Assembly (NCBI RefSeq): GCF_015471405.1
Contig: NZ_BLVZ01000006.1
Coordinates: 62,001 to 126,000, forward strand
Length of the DNA stretch: 64,000 nucleotides
Reading direction: 5' to 3'
From: Pseudomonas cichorii
GTDB lineage: Bacteria; Pseudomonadota; Gammaproteobacteria; Pseudomonadales; Pseudomonadaceae
Under the pieces are notes generated by a model. That model saw only the letters and a list, made by a program, of their open reading frames with translations, was not told the DNA's origin and did no database searches. Position numbers and translations under genes: made by a program. Shown one piece after another: positions 15,540-26,200 of the stretch (positions are counted from its first letter, which is position 1; each line of letters opens with the position of its first letter).

Positions 15540-16328
15540 ATGCTTCCTGCACTATATGTTGCGAAAACCGGCCTCGCTGCTCAGGACACCAACCTGACCA
15601 CAATCTCCAACAACCTGGCGAACGTTTCGACCACAGGTTTCAAGAGTGATCGTGCCGAATTCCAGGATTTGCTCTATCAGATCAAGCGTCAGCCAGGTGC
15701 TCAGTCGACCCAGGACAGCGAACTGCCGTCCGGTCTGCAACTGGGTACCGGTGTGCGCATTGTCGGCACGCAAAAGAACTTCACCGCAGGCAGCCTGCAA
15801 ACCACGGAAAACCCTCTGGACCTGGCAATCAATGGTCGCGGTTTCTTCCAGATCTCGCAGCCTGACGGCACCATCGCCTACAGCCGCGACGGTACTTTCC
15901 ACCTGGATGCCAACGGCCAGATCGTGACTGCCAATGGCTATGCCCTGGAGCCTGCGATTGTCGTTCCACAAAACGCCCAGACCTTCACGGTCGGTCAGGA
16001 CGGTACTGTTTCGATCACTGTGGCGGGTGCTACTGCAACGCCGCAGGTCATCGGCAATATTCAGACTGCCGAGTTCATCAACCCGGCCGGTCTGCAGGCC
16101 ATTGGCGGCAACCTGTACCTGGAAACCGGTTCCAGCGGCGCGCCTCAAGTGGGTACTCCTGGCTTGAACGGCCTGGGTACGACCCTGCAGAACACTCTGG
16201 AAAACTCCAACGTGAGCACGGTTGAAGAGCTGGTCAACATGATCACCACTCAGCGTGCCTACGAGATGAACTCCAAAGTGATCTCCACTGCCGACCAGAT
16301 GTTGCAGAACCTGACTCAGAATCTGTAA
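15540..16328 (+). CDS. flgG: FlgG, distal rod protein
   Basis: This 262-residue protein (MLPALYVAKTGLAAQDTNLTT) has NNLANVSTTGFKSDRAEFQDL near the N-terminus and VEELVNMITTQRAYEMNSKVI at the C-terminus. Its length is almost identical to other FlgG proteins. It forms the distal rod that crosses the periplasm and through the P- and L-rings. The ATG 15540 follows GAGGAG; the longer in-frame start adds MRRKR and would bury that site. Confidence 0.96.
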   Translation: MLPALYVAKTGLAAQDTNLTTISNNLANVSTTGFKSDRAEFQDLLYQIKRQPGAQSTQDSELPSGLQLGTGVRIVGTQKNFTAGSLQTTENPLDLAINGRGFFQISQPDGTIAYSRDGTFHLDANGQIVTANGYALEPAIVVPQNAQTFTVGQDGTVSITVAGATATPQVIGNIQTAEFINPAGLQAIGGNLYLETGSSGAPQVGTPGLNGLGTTLQNTLENSNVSTVEELVNMITTQRAYEMNSKVISTADQMLQNLTQNL

Positions 16329-16400
16329 GACCCTGATGTATCTGCTCAAATCGACAGGGCGCCCGATCGGCGCCTGCTACACCGCGAGGTTTCAAGTGTC

Positions 16401-17114
16401 ATGAAACGCCTTAGTGTTCTGCGTTTTTCAGTATTGATCGCCCCCTTGTGCGGGATCGCTTTGCTGTCAGGCTGTGTGGCGCCTTCTGCCAAGCCTAATG
16501 ACCCTTATTACGCGCCGGTGTTGCCGCGCACGCCCATGTCTGCCGCTGCCAACAATGGCGCGATCTATCAGGCCGGTTTCGAGCAGAACCTGTACGGCGA
16601 CCGCAAGGCCTTCCGGGTGGGTGACATCATCACTATCACGCTTTCCGAGCGTATGGCTTCCAGCAAGGCTGCCAGTTCTGCCATTACCAAGGACAGCACT
16701 GCCAACCTGGGTCTGACTTCGTTGTTCGGTTCCGGGTTGACGACCAATAACCCGATCGGCAGTAACGATCTGAGCCTGAATGCCGGTTACACAGGAGCAC
16801 GTTCTACCGCAGGTCAGGGGCAGGCCGCCCAGAGCAACAGCCTGACCGGTTCGGTGACGGTGACGGTGGCTGATGTGATGCCTAACGGAATTCTGGCAGT
16901 GCGTGGCGAAAAATGGCTGACCCTCAATACCGGTGACGAGCTGGTCCGTATTGCCGGTTTGATTCGTGCCGACGACATTGCCACCGATAACACTGTGTCA
17001 TCCACGCGAGTGGCTGATGCGCGTATTACGTATTCAGGTACTGGTGCATTTGCCGACTCCAACCAGCCAGGCTGGTTCGACCGGTTCTTCCTCAGCCCGT
17101 TGTTCCCTTTCTGA
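16401..17114 (+). CDS. flgH: FlgH, L-ring lipoprotein
   Basis: This 237-residue outer-membrane lipoprotein has a signal peptide and lipobox LLSGC (Cys25). The conserved block [23 protein letters not shown] follows. It forms the L-ring bushing around the rod in the outer membrane. It lies 72 bp after flgG and 13 bp before flgI, in the standard order. Confidence 0.95.
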   Translation: MKRLSVLRFSVLIAPLCGIALLSGCVAPSAKPNDPYYAPVLPRTPMSAAANNGAIYQAGFEQNLYGDRKAFRVGDIITITLSERMASSKAASSAITKDSTANLGLTSLFGSGLTTNNPIGSNDLSLNAGYTGARSTAGQGQAAQSNSLTGSVTVTVADVMPNGILAVRGEKWLTLNTGDELVRIAGLIRADDIATDNTVSSTRVADARITYSGTGAFADSNQPGWFDRFFLSPLFPF

Positions 17115-17127
17115 TAGCGGGATAGAC

Positions 17128-18237
17128 ATGATCAAGTTCAAGCAACTGATTGCGGCAACCCTGCTGCTGTCCACCGCCTTCGGTGTTCAGGCCGAACGCC
17201 TGAAGGACATCGCCAGTATCTCGGGCGTCCGGGCCAACCAATTGATCGGTTATGGTCTGGTCGTGGGCCTCAATGGTACGGGTGACCAGACCACTCAGAC
17301 GCCGTTTACTCTGCAAACCTTCAACAACATGTTGTCGCAGTTCGGTATCAAGGTGCCGAGCGGTTCCGGCACCGTGCAGTTGAAAAACGTTGCTGCAGTA
17401 GCGGTCTATGCGGACCTGCCGCCATTCGCCAAGCCAGGTCAGGTGGTGGATATCAGTGTGTCGTCCATCGGTAACTCCAAAAGCCTGCGCGGCGGCAGCC
17501 TGTTGATGACTCCGCTCAAAGGTGTCGATGGCAACGTCTACGCCATTGCCCAGGGCAACCTGGTGGTCGGTGGTTTCGATGCTGAAGGTCGCGACGGCTC
17601 GAAGATTACTGTCAACGTTCCTTCGTCTGGTCGTATTCCGGGTGGTGCATCGGTTGAGCGTGCAGTGCCGAGCGGTTTCAATCAGGGCAACAGCCTGACG
17701 CTGAACCTCAATCGCTCCGACTTCACCACTGCCAAGCGCATTGTGGACAAGATCAACGACATGCTTGGCCCAGGCGTCGCCCAGGCTCTGGACGGTGGTT
17801 CGGTTCGTGTGACCGCGCCTCTGGATCCGGGGCAGCGTGTGGATTACCTGTCGATTCTGGAAAACCTGGAAATCGATCCGGGCCAGACCGCCGCCAAGGT
17901 CATCATCAACTCGCGTACCGGCACTATCGTGATCGGTCAGAACGTCAAGGTATCGCCAGCCGCCGTGACTCACGGCAGCCTGACCGTGACCATCACTGAA
18001 GATCCGATCGTCAGTCAGCCCGGCGCGCTTTCCAACGGGCAGACGGCTGTCGTGCCGCGTTCAAGGCTCAACGCCCAGCAGGAAATGCACCCGATGTTCA
18101 AGTTCGGCCCGGGCACCACGCTGGATGAGATCGTCCGTGCGGTGAACCAGGTGGGCGCTGCTCCTGGCGACTTGATGGCCATTCTTGAAGCATTGAAGCA
18201 GGCTGGCGCGTTGCAAGCCGACCTGATCGTGATCTGA
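17128..18237 (+). CDS. flgI: FlgI, P-ring protein
   Basis: This 369-residue periplasmic P-ring subunit has a signal peptide ([22 protein letters not shown]) and the family block [28 protein letters not shown] just after it. The start at 17128 gives the correct signal peptide; the frame is open much further upstream inside flgH but that part is not FlgI-like. It needs FlgA for assembly. Confidence 0.96.
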   Translation: MIKFKQLIAATLLLSTAFGVQAERLKDIASISGVRANQLIGYGLVVGLNGTGDQTTQTPFTLQTFNNMLSQFGIKVPSGSGTVQLKNVAAVAVYADLPPFAKPGQVVDISVSSIGNSKSLRGGSLLMTPLKGVDGNVYAIAQGNLVVGGFDAEGRDGSKITVNVPSSGRIPGGASVERAVPSGFNQGNSLTLNLNRSDFTTAKRIVDKINDMLGPGVAQALDGGSVRVTAPLDPGQRVDYLSILENLEIDPGQTAAKVIINSRTGTIVIGQNVKVSPAAVTHGSLTVTITEDPIVSQPGALSNGQTAVVPRSRLNAQQEMHPMFKFGPGTTLDEIVRAVNQVGAAPGDLMAILEALKQAGALQADLIVI

Positions 18238-18247
18238 GGAATCGAGC

Positions 18248-19468
18248 ATGGATATGCCCAAGAGCGGAATTTCCACGACGGTCGATTCGGGTGCCTATAC
18301 CGACGTCAATCGTCTGGCCGCTTTGAAGAATGGCGACAAGGACAGCCCGGAAAACCTGAAGAAGGTTGCCCGGGAGTTCGAGTCGCTGTTCGTCAGCCAG
18401 ATGCTCAAGGCCATGCGTTCGGCCAACGAAGTCCTGGCCAAGGACAATCCGCTGAATACTGCGGCAACACGGCAGTATCAGGACATGTATGACCAGCAGT
18501 TGGCAGTGACCTTGTCGACCCGCGCCAATGGTATCGGCTTGCAGGATGTGCTGATGCGTCAGTTGTCCAAGGACAAGGGTGTCAATCACGCGGCTGCGAC
18601 GACTGAAAGCCCGGCTGCCGCTGCGGATGCCGCCAAGACGGGATTGGCCACCAGTGTCTATCAGCGTCCGTTGTGGGCGACGCGCTCGGCGGCAGCAGAC
18701 AAGGTGGGCGCTACAGGCTCTGTCGAGGGGCGCAATGACATGGCGCTGCTCAATTCGCGTCGTCTGGCATTGCCCAGCAAGCTTACTGACCGATTGTTGC
18801 TGGGGATTGTGCCTTCGACGGCAACGGCCAACACCAATAGCCCATTGTCTGCGCAGCGCGCGACGGCGACTGGCAGCAATGGTGACTGGACGCTGGACCC
18901 CAATCTTGCCGAGCCACAATATGTTCGTACCATGGCTCAGCCGCCATTGGCTCCTGCCAAGCGCGCCTTCAGCAACTCCGACCAGTTTGTGGCGACCATG
19001 TTGCCTCTGGCCAAGGAGGCGGCAGCGCGTATCGGGGTCGATCCCGTCATGCTGGTGGCGCAGGCTGCGCTGGAAACCGGCTGGGGTAAATCCATCATGC
19101 GTCAACAGGATGGCAGTAGCAGCCACAACCTGTTTGGCATCAAGGCAACCGGCAGTTGGCAGGGCGCGCAGGCTCGTGCGATTACCAGCGAGTTCCGTGA
19201 CGGCAAGATGGTCAAGGAAACGGCGGACTTCCGTTCCTACGATTCCTACGCTGACAGCTTCCATGACCTGGTCAGTCTGCTGCAGAACAACAATCGTTAT
19301 AAAGAAGTCATCAACTCCGCCGATAACTCTGAACAGTATGTAAAAGAATTGCAGAAGGCCGGTTACGCCACGGACCCGGCCTACGCAAGCAAGATTTCGC
19401 AGATTGCGAAACAGATGAAGAGTTACCAGAACTACGCCGCCGCAACGGGCTCTTCCACGACTTTATAA
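18248..19468 (+). CDS. flgJ: FlgJ, rod cap with peptidoglycan hydrolase domain
   Basis: This 406-residue two-domain protein has an N-terminal rod-capping domain (~30-110; KKVAREFESLFVSQMLKAMRSAN), a Ser/Ala-rich linker, and a C-terminal glucosaminidase domain (~245-400; VAQAALETGWGKS with the catalytic Glu, SHNLFGIKATGSWQG). It opens the murein for the growing rod. The beta/gamma-proteobacterial fusion form is seen here. Confidence 0.95.
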   Translation: MDMPKSGISTTVDSGAYTDVNRLAALKNGDKDSPENLKKVAREFESLFVSQMLKAMRSANEVLAKDNPLNTAATRQYQDMYDQQLAVTLSTRANGIGLQDVLMRQLSKDKGVNHAAATTESPAAAADAAKTGLATSVYQRPLWATRSAAADKVGATGSVEGRNDMALLNSRRLALPSKLTDRLLLGIVPSTATANTNSPLSAQRATATGSNGDWTLDPNLAEPQYVRTMAQPPLAPAKRAFSNSDQFVATMLPLAKEAAARIGVDPVMLVAQAALETGWGKSIMRQQDGSSSHNLFGIKATGSWQGAQARAITSEFRDGKMVKETADFRSYDSYADSFHDLVSLLQNNNRYKEVINSADNSEQYVKELQKAGYATDPAYASKISQIAKQMKSYQNYAAATGSSTTL

Positions 19469-19478
19469 GGTTTGAATC

Positions 19479-21542
19479 ATGTCGCTGATTTCAATTGGGC
19501 TCTCGGGTATTACCGCCAGCAGTGCCGCGATCAATACCATCGGTAACAACACGGCCAACGTGGACACTGCCGGGTATTCGCGTCAGCAGGTAATGACCAC
19601 GGCTTCGGCGCAGATCAACATTGGCCTGGGTATCGGCTACATCGGTACCGGTACCACGTTGTCCGATGTGCGTCGTATCTACAACGGCTATCTCGACGCC
19701 CAATTGCAAACCAGCACGGCGCTCAGTGCCGATGCAGTGGCTTACTCTGGTCAGGCGAGCAAGACCGATACCTTGCTGTCGGACAGCACCACGGGTGTTG
19801 CGGCGCAGATGTCGAAGTTCTTTACCGACCTGCAATCCGTTGCCTCCAATGCGACCCAGTCGGCAGAGCGTTCGACTTTCCTGACCCAGGCAAGCGCGTT
19901 GAGCGCCCGTTTCAATTCGATTGCTTCACAGTTGTCGTCGCAGAACGAGAACGTCAATGCACAGCTGACTACATTGACCGCTCAGGTCAACGAACTGACG
20001 AGTACGATTGCCAGCCTGAACAAGCAGATCACTGCAGCTTCTGCCGGAAATACCACACCCAACACATTGCTTGATACGCGCAACGAAACCGTGCGCAAAC
20101 TCAACGAGCTGATCGGTGTCAAGGTGCTTGAAAGCAGTAATGGCAACTATGATGTCATGACTGGTACCGGGCAGTCCCTGGTGAGTGGTTCTACAGCGGC
20201 GACCCTTTCGGCTGGTCCAAGCAAGACCGACCCTTTGCAGTACAACCTGCAGATCAAGATAGGCCAGACCAGCACCGACGTTACCTCGGTAGTGACAGGT
20301 GGCGCCATCGGTGGTCTGTTGCGTTATCGCTCCGAAGTATTGACGCCTGCATCCAATGAGTTGGGTCGGGTGGCGCTGGTGCTGGCTGATCAGATGAACA
20401 GCCAGATGAGTCAGGGTATCGACAGCAAGGGCAATTTCGGCTCGGGCCTGTTCACCAATATCAACAGCGCTGATCTGATCACACAGCGCAGCACCGGCAA
20501 GGTGGGTAACAGTGCAGGTTCGGGCAATCTGGATGTCACGATCAAGGACACCAGCAAACTGACGGCCGACGATTACGAAGTCACCTTCAGCGATGCGAAC
20601 AACTTCACTGTGCGTCGCCTGCCCAATGGCGAAAGCGTCGGCACCGGTTCGTTGACGGATAACCCGCCGACCCAGTTCGAGGGCTTCACTGTAAGCCTCA
20701 ACGGCAATACGTTGGCCGCAGGTGATTCTTTCAAGGTCTCGCCAACACGTAACGGTGCTTCGGGGATCGCTGTTGCCCTGACCGACGCCAAGGACATTGC
20801 CGCTGCTGCGCCACTGACCGCCAAGGCGGGTGTCAGCAACTCCGGTACTGGTGGCTTTACCCAGCCGGTCCTCAATACCAAGGCCGACATCTACGATTCG
20901 ACCCAGACCAGTGATCTGCGCAATGCGCTGCAAAACTCCACCCCGATGAAACTGGTGATGGGCTCGGTCAGCAGCACAGGCGTGCAGAGCTATACGCTGG
21001 TGGATTCCACCGGTGCAGCTGTGCTCGACCAGAATGGCAATGCCGTGGGCGGTTCCATCGTTCAGGGGCAGAGCAATAATATCAAGCTCAGCGTGGGCTA
21101 CACCGATACCCGTACCACGCCAAGCACCCAGACCGCATTCGAGATCGAGATGACGCTCTCGGGGTCTCCAATCGTCAATGACACCTTCAGTATCGATATG
21201 ACCGGTGCCGGTTCTTCCGACAACCGTAACGCCCTGGCCGGTGTGGCCTTGCAGACCGCCAAGAGTGTTGACGTGACCGGTGGCAGTGTCGGCACCAGCC
21301 TGTCGGGTGCCTACGGGGATCTGGTCGCCAAGATCGGTACTCGCGCCAGTCAGGGCAAGAGTGATGTGACGGCCACCGATGCCGTTCTGGCTCAGGCCAA
21401 GTCAGCGCGTGATTCGGTATCGGGCGTGTCCCTGGATGAAGAAGCGGCCAACCTGATCAAGTATCAGCAGTACTACACCGCCTCTTCGCAGATCATCAAG
21501 GCGGCACAAACCATTTTCAGCACGCTGATCAACAGTCTTTAA
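19479..21542 (+). CDS. flgK: FlgK (HAP1), first hook-filament junction protein
   Basis: This 687-residue axial protein has the N-terminal motif GLSGITASSAAINTIGNNTANVDTAGY (start of the family) and C-terminal SLDEEAANLIKYQQYYTASSQIIKAAQ. It joins hook to filament with FlgL and is exported with FlgN help. It is longer than the ~550-residue enteric protein because of extra central beta-rich domains, as is common in Pseudomonas. Confidence 0.95.
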   Translation: MSLISIGLSGITASSAAINTIGNNTANVDTAGYSRQQVMTTASAQINIGLGIGYIGTGTTLSDVRRIYNGYLDAQLQTSTALSADAVAYSGQASKTDTLLSDSTTGVAAQMSKFFTDLQSVASNATQSAERSTFLTQASALSARFNSIASQLSSQNENVNAQLTTLTAQVNELTSTIASLNKQITAASAGNTTPNTLLDTRNETVRKLNELIGVKVLESSNGNYDVMTGTGQSLVSGSTAATLSAGPSKTDPLQYNLQIKIGQTSTDVTSVVTGGAIGGLLRYRSEVLTPASNELGRVALVLADQMNSQMSQGIDSKGNFGSGLFTNINSADLITQRSTGKVGNSAGSGNLDVTIKDTSKLTADDYEVTFSDANNFTVRRLPNGESVGTGSLTDNPPTQFEGFTVSLNGNTLAAGDSFKVSPTRNGASGIAVALTDAKDIAAAAPLTAKAGVSNSGTGGFTQPVLNTKADIYDSTQTSDLRNALQNSTPMKLVMGSVSSTGVQSYTLVDSTGAAVLDQNGNAVGGSIVQGQSNNIKLSVGYTDTRTTPSTQTAFEIEMTLSGSPIVNDTFSIDMTGAGSSDNRNALAGVALQTAKSVDVTGGSVGTSLSGAYGDLVAKIGTRASQGKSDVTATDAVLAQAKSARDSVSGVSLDEEAANLIKYQQYYTASSQIIKAAQTIFSTLINSL

Positions 21543-21555
21543 GGAGTCGTGAACC

Positions 21556-23148
21556 ATGCGTATTTCAACTTCCCAGTTCTACGAAGCCACGACTTCAAAC
21601 TATCAGCGCAACTATTCGAACATGATCAAGACTGGCGAAGAGGTTTCCAGCGGGATCAAGCTCAATACCGCCAGTGATAACCCGGTGGGCGCGTCGCGTG
21701 TGCTGCAACTGGCACAGCAGAACTCCATGCTGACCCAGTACTCGTCGAACATCGGCACGATCAATACCAACACCACCAACTCTGAAACTGCGCTGAGCAG
21801 CATCATTGATGCCATGCAGACTGCTCAGGAGCTGATCGTCAAGGCCGGTAACGGTTCGTATACCGACAAGGACCGTATCTCCACGGCAGATGAACTCAAG
21901 CAGTTGCAAAGCCAGATTCTGGGCCTGATGAACAGCCAGGACTCCAACGGGCAGTACATGTTCTCGGGTTCAAAGTCGTCTATTCCTCCGTACTCGCAGA
22001 ATGCCGACGGCACCTACAGCTACAACGGTGACCAGACCCACGTGAACCTCGCGGTGGGTGATGGCCTGGTCCTGGCAAGCAATACCACCGGTTTCGAGGC
22101 GTTCGAGCAGGCCGTCAACACCTCCCGTACTTCGGCGACATTGACTTCCCCTGCTGTGGAAGATGGCAAGGTCTCGTTGACCGGTGGTCTGGTGAAGTCC
22201 AGCAACGCCTATAACAACAACTATCAGGCAGGCGAGCCTTACACGCTGACCTTCCTGAGCAGCACCCAGTTCAAGATCACGGATGGTTCGGGCAATGATG
22301 TGACCGCCGATGCTTCGACGGCGGGTAATTTTACCCACGGCAGCTTCAATGATCAGTCATTCACTTTCCGCGGTGTCGAGCTGACCATGAACGTCAACCT
22401 GACGGCGGCGGAAAGGGCCACGACTGCGGCTGCGGATGCGGTCCTGACCAACCGTACCTATCAGTTGGCTTCTACGCCGGACAGCGTGACCACCTCCCGT
22501 AGCCCGGGCAACCCTTCGACTGCGAACATCAGCAGTTCGGTAGTGGGGACCAGCGCTGCGGACCTGACCGCGTTCAACAATACATTCCCTACCACGGGTG
22601 CGATTCTCAAGTTCACCAGTGCCACGAATTACGAACTGTATGCCTCGCCCGTCACCAGCAGCAGTACGCCGGTGTCCACAGGCACGCTGACCGGAACAAC
22701 CGCCAATGCGGCGGGCGTCAACTTCACCATCAGCGGCACGCCGGCCAACGGTGACCAGTTCGTGGTGCAATCCTCTACGCATCAGACCGAAAACGTGCTG
22801 AACACCTTGTCTGCCGCGATCAAGGCATTGACTACGCCTACCGATGGCAACCTGGTTGCTTCTCAAAATCTGGATTCGGCGTTGTCCTCGGCGCTGGGCA
22901 ACATCATCAGCAGCATGGAGCAGGCTTCCACTGCGCGCTCGGCTGGCGGTGCGCGTCAGGTCGCTGCCACTGCGCAAGGCGTGACCAACGACTTGCTCAA
23001 GGGCAATAACGAGGTTGAGCAGGGTACGTTCGTCAACTCGGACATGGTTGAGGCAACCACCCGGCTGACGTTGCAGAAGACTATGCTGGACGCATCCCAG
23101 GCAGTTTTTGTCCAACTGTCCAAGTTGAACCTGTTCAGCCAGATCTGA
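21556..23148 (+). CDS. flgL: FlgL (HAP3), second hook-filament junction protein
   Basis: The N-terminus (MRISTSQFYEATTSNYQRN, SSGIKLNTASDNPVGASRVLQL) and C-terminus (MVEATTRLTLQKTMLDASQAVFVQLSKLNLF) are flagellin-like and typical of FlgL. The length is 530 residues, well above the ~300 of enterics. The extra mass is a Thr/Ser/Ala-rich central region (~150-430) that would sit on the outside of the junction. It is the last gene of the flgF-L operon. Confidence 0.94.
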   Translation: MRISTSQFYEATTSNYQRNYSNMIKTGEEVSSGIKLNTASDNPVGASRVLQLAQQNSMLTQYSSNIGTINTNTTNSETALSSIIDAMQTAQELIVKAGNGSYTDKDRISTADELKQLQSQILGLMNSQDSNGQYMFSGSKSSIPPYSQNADGTYSYNGDQTHVNLAVGDGLVLASNTTGFEAFEQAVNTSRTSATLTSPAVEDGKVSLTGGLVKSSNAYNNNYQAGEPYTLTFLSSTQFKITDGSGNDVTADASTAGNFTHGSFNDQSFTFRGVELTMNVNLTAAERATTAAADAVLTNRTYQLASTPDSVTTSRSPGNPSTANISSSVVGTSAADLTAFNNTFPTTGAILKFTSATNYELYASPVTSSSTPVSTGTLTGTTANAAGVNFTISGTPANGDQFVVQSSTHQTENVLNTLSAAIKALTTPTDGNLVASQNLDSALSSALGNIISSMEQASTARSAGGARQVAATAQGVTNDLLKGNNEVEQGTFVNSDMVEATTRLTLQKTMLDASQAVFVQLSKLNLFSQI

Positions 23149-23236
23149 TTCCTGGCATTGAGCATCCGCCGTCTTTTTTCAGCGGTGAGGGAAGCCATTC
23201 GACTGGCTGGTTTCCCGCCGCTCATGAGTTCGTACT

Positions 23237-26200
23237 GTGAATCAAACTTCTCTCGTCAGCATTGTCATTCCCGCCCTCAATCCACGGTTCTTCCGCGAAG
23301 CGCTGCAAAGTGCTCTGGTTCAGAGCTACGACAATCTTGAGATCATAGTTTGCGACGACTGTCAGACTGGTGAAATCAAAGAGATCTTCGACGAGTTGGT
23401 GCCCTCATCGGATGGCATTGCACGCTACGTAGGCAATCCTTATCGCCTGGGCTTTCAAGGCAATTTGCTCAAGTGTCTTGAAGAATCGAAGGGCGAGTAC
23501 ATCAAGTTCCTGTGTGATGACGATCGTCTGTACACGTACTGCATCGCACGCCAGGCTCAGGCACTGGATATGTGCCCTGATGTCCAGTTGGTGGTCGGCA
23601 AGCGACATCTGGTCGATGTCGATGACTATGTGCTGCCGACCCGTATGGAGAACGTTGGTCTTGTTCCCTACGATGCCCTGTTCAAGGGTGAGGACATGCT
23701 GGCGATTTTCGAGCGTACCTCACGCAATACTCTGGGTTGTTTCAGTAGCGCCCTGATGCGCAGAGCCGATGTTCTGGAGTATTTGCCATCATTGGCGCAG
23801 CCGGGGCAGGGTTTTGTTGCACTGCTCGACTTCGCGTTGTTCAACTGCCTTTTGCGACGCGGCAACCTGATTGCGCTGAACAGTCTTGAATGTCTTGAAC
23901 GCTTGCATCCAGCTCGCCTCAGCAGTCAGCCGGACATGTACCACATTGCAACCACGGAATGGGGTTGGCTGAACGAGATGCTCAAGGCGCGTAGCGGCGA
24001 GCAGGCACCGGCCAAGGGTTGGGTGCGCTTCATGGCCTTGCACAAGGCTCTGGAGTCTCCAAGGGAGTGGGATGAGGTTGACATGAACGGCGTCATGGCC
24101 AGCCGGCAAGGCATCATGCGCAGCCGGGTCGGCAGTGGCAGTCAAAGTTACGCCGAGCTCTATGCCGAGTGGTTGTCATGCCGTCTCTTCACTGAGCCTC
24201 AGAAAAAGCTACTGGAGCAGCGTATCGCGCGCTGGGCATGGAATCCACGCATTGTGCCTGTGGTGATCGATGCGCAGAATGACCCCGACGCGCTGGAAAT
24301 GACCCTCAAGAGCATTGCCGATCAGGATTACCCGGCTGAGTCCGTTGTGGTCTTGACCAATGCGGCCAGCCTTGAGGATCAGCAGGTATTGCGTTTCCCG
24401 CTACAGGCCGATTGGTCGCAGCAACTGAACGATGTGCTGCCGCTGCTGGAGCACGCCGACTGGGTGTACCTGCTGCGTGCCGGTGACCGTCTGACCCAGC
24501 CTGCACTGCTGGTTCTGGCCGAGCGTGTCGCCCAGATTTCAGGTCTGTTGTGTGTCTACAGTGATGAAGGCGCAATCGTTGATGACGAGTCGCAGGAGCC
24601 GGTGTTCAAGCCGGACTTCAACCTCGATCTGATGCGAGGTTACCCTTATGTGGGCCGTACGCTGGCGTTCGAGCGTCGACACCTGCTGACAATGGGCGGT
24701 TTTGACTCGGCCCATGGCGAGCTGGCGCCCCATGATGTGATCTGGCGTCTGGTGGAAAGTGCTGGCCCGCAAACCATCGAACACATTGCTGAAATACAGG
24801 TTGAGTCCAGCCTGTCGTTTGCTCAATGGCTGTCACTGCCTGAAGTGATCGAGCGTAGCGAGCCTCTGGTGTCGACTCATCTGCAGCGTATCGGCCTGGA
24901 GCATGTCATCCATCATGACCAGTTGCCGCTGCTCAACCGTATCGAGTATCTGCATGCGTCCAGTCCTCTGGTCTCGATCATCATCAGCACCCGTGATCAA
25001 TTGGCCGATCTGGAACGCTGCCTCGACAGCTTGCTTAGCAAGACCCGGTATCCGAATTACGAAGTATTGATTGTCGACAAGGCCAGCGAGAGCGACGAGG
25101 CCCGGGCCTGGTTTGCTGCCATGGGTGAACTGGGTAGCGAGAAACTGCGGATTTTCGTTTCGCCCGATGCTGGTAATGAAGCGGCCACGCAGAACTTTGC
25201 GGCTTCCCATGCCCGCGGCCAGTATCTGGTTACTCTCAGCCCTCACGCGCTGATTCATCAGGCCGAGTGGCTTGACGAGTTGCTTAATCATGCCCAGCGT
25301 CCGGAGGTCGGTATTGTCGGCTCGCGGATCCTCAACCCGCAGGGCAATATCCTGTACGCCGGTATGGTGCTGGGGTTGGAAGGGCTGGCAGGCAGGCCGT
25401 TCATCAACTTGCCCGCAGGGGCGAGTGGTTACATGCATCGGCTGCAACTGACGCAAAACTGGAGTGCTGTCAGCGGCAACTGTCTGATGGTGCGCAAAGA
25501 GGTATTTGACAGTGTTGGCGGGATGGATGCGGCCTCATTCTCATTGGGGCTGCATGATCTTGACCTGTGTATGCGCGTTGGTGGCGAAGGTTATCTGATT
25601 GTCGGAACACCATGTTCCTCTGTAGTCCTGGCCGAGCCCGCCGCTGCTCAGCGTTCGGAGTCTTCTCGCGAGAAGCTTGATAACGAGCAGAAGTCCTTTT
25701 ACCTGAAATGGCTGCCGAAAATGGCCAGGGATCCGGCCTATAACCCGAATCTGTGTCTGGGCGAGGTATCCTCCTTCAATCTGGAAACCGGGTTGCTGGC
25801 AGGCTGGAACCCGTTCTGCACTCGCCATTTGCCCTCGATTCTGGGCATGGCCGTCAATTCCTCGGCGGTGGGTCACTATCGGGTCAGTCAGCCTTTGCTG
25901 GAGCTGGTGGCCGCCGGGCGTGTGCTCGGGAAAATGACCTACGAGTCGCCTTCGGCTATCGAGATCGAGCGCCAGACCCCTGATGTCATCGTCTTCCAGG
26001 GGCGCTACAGCGAAGGCAAGGTGCCGGATATTGTCCTGGCAAAGAATTACTCCAGCGCAATGCGTATTTTCGAGCTGGATGACTACATCGCCGATGTTCC
26101 CGAGAAAAACGAGCATCGCCGCAATATGCCGGACAACATTGCGGCCATGTTGCGCAAGGGGATCGGGCTCTGTGACCGGGTCGTGGTGTCGACTCATCCA

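Noticed and set aside
23170..23215. AGCCA/TGGCT hairpin between flgL and fgt1 as a terminator
   Set aside because: Stem is only 5 bp and there is no T-run; fgt1 may be read from the flgF-L transcript.
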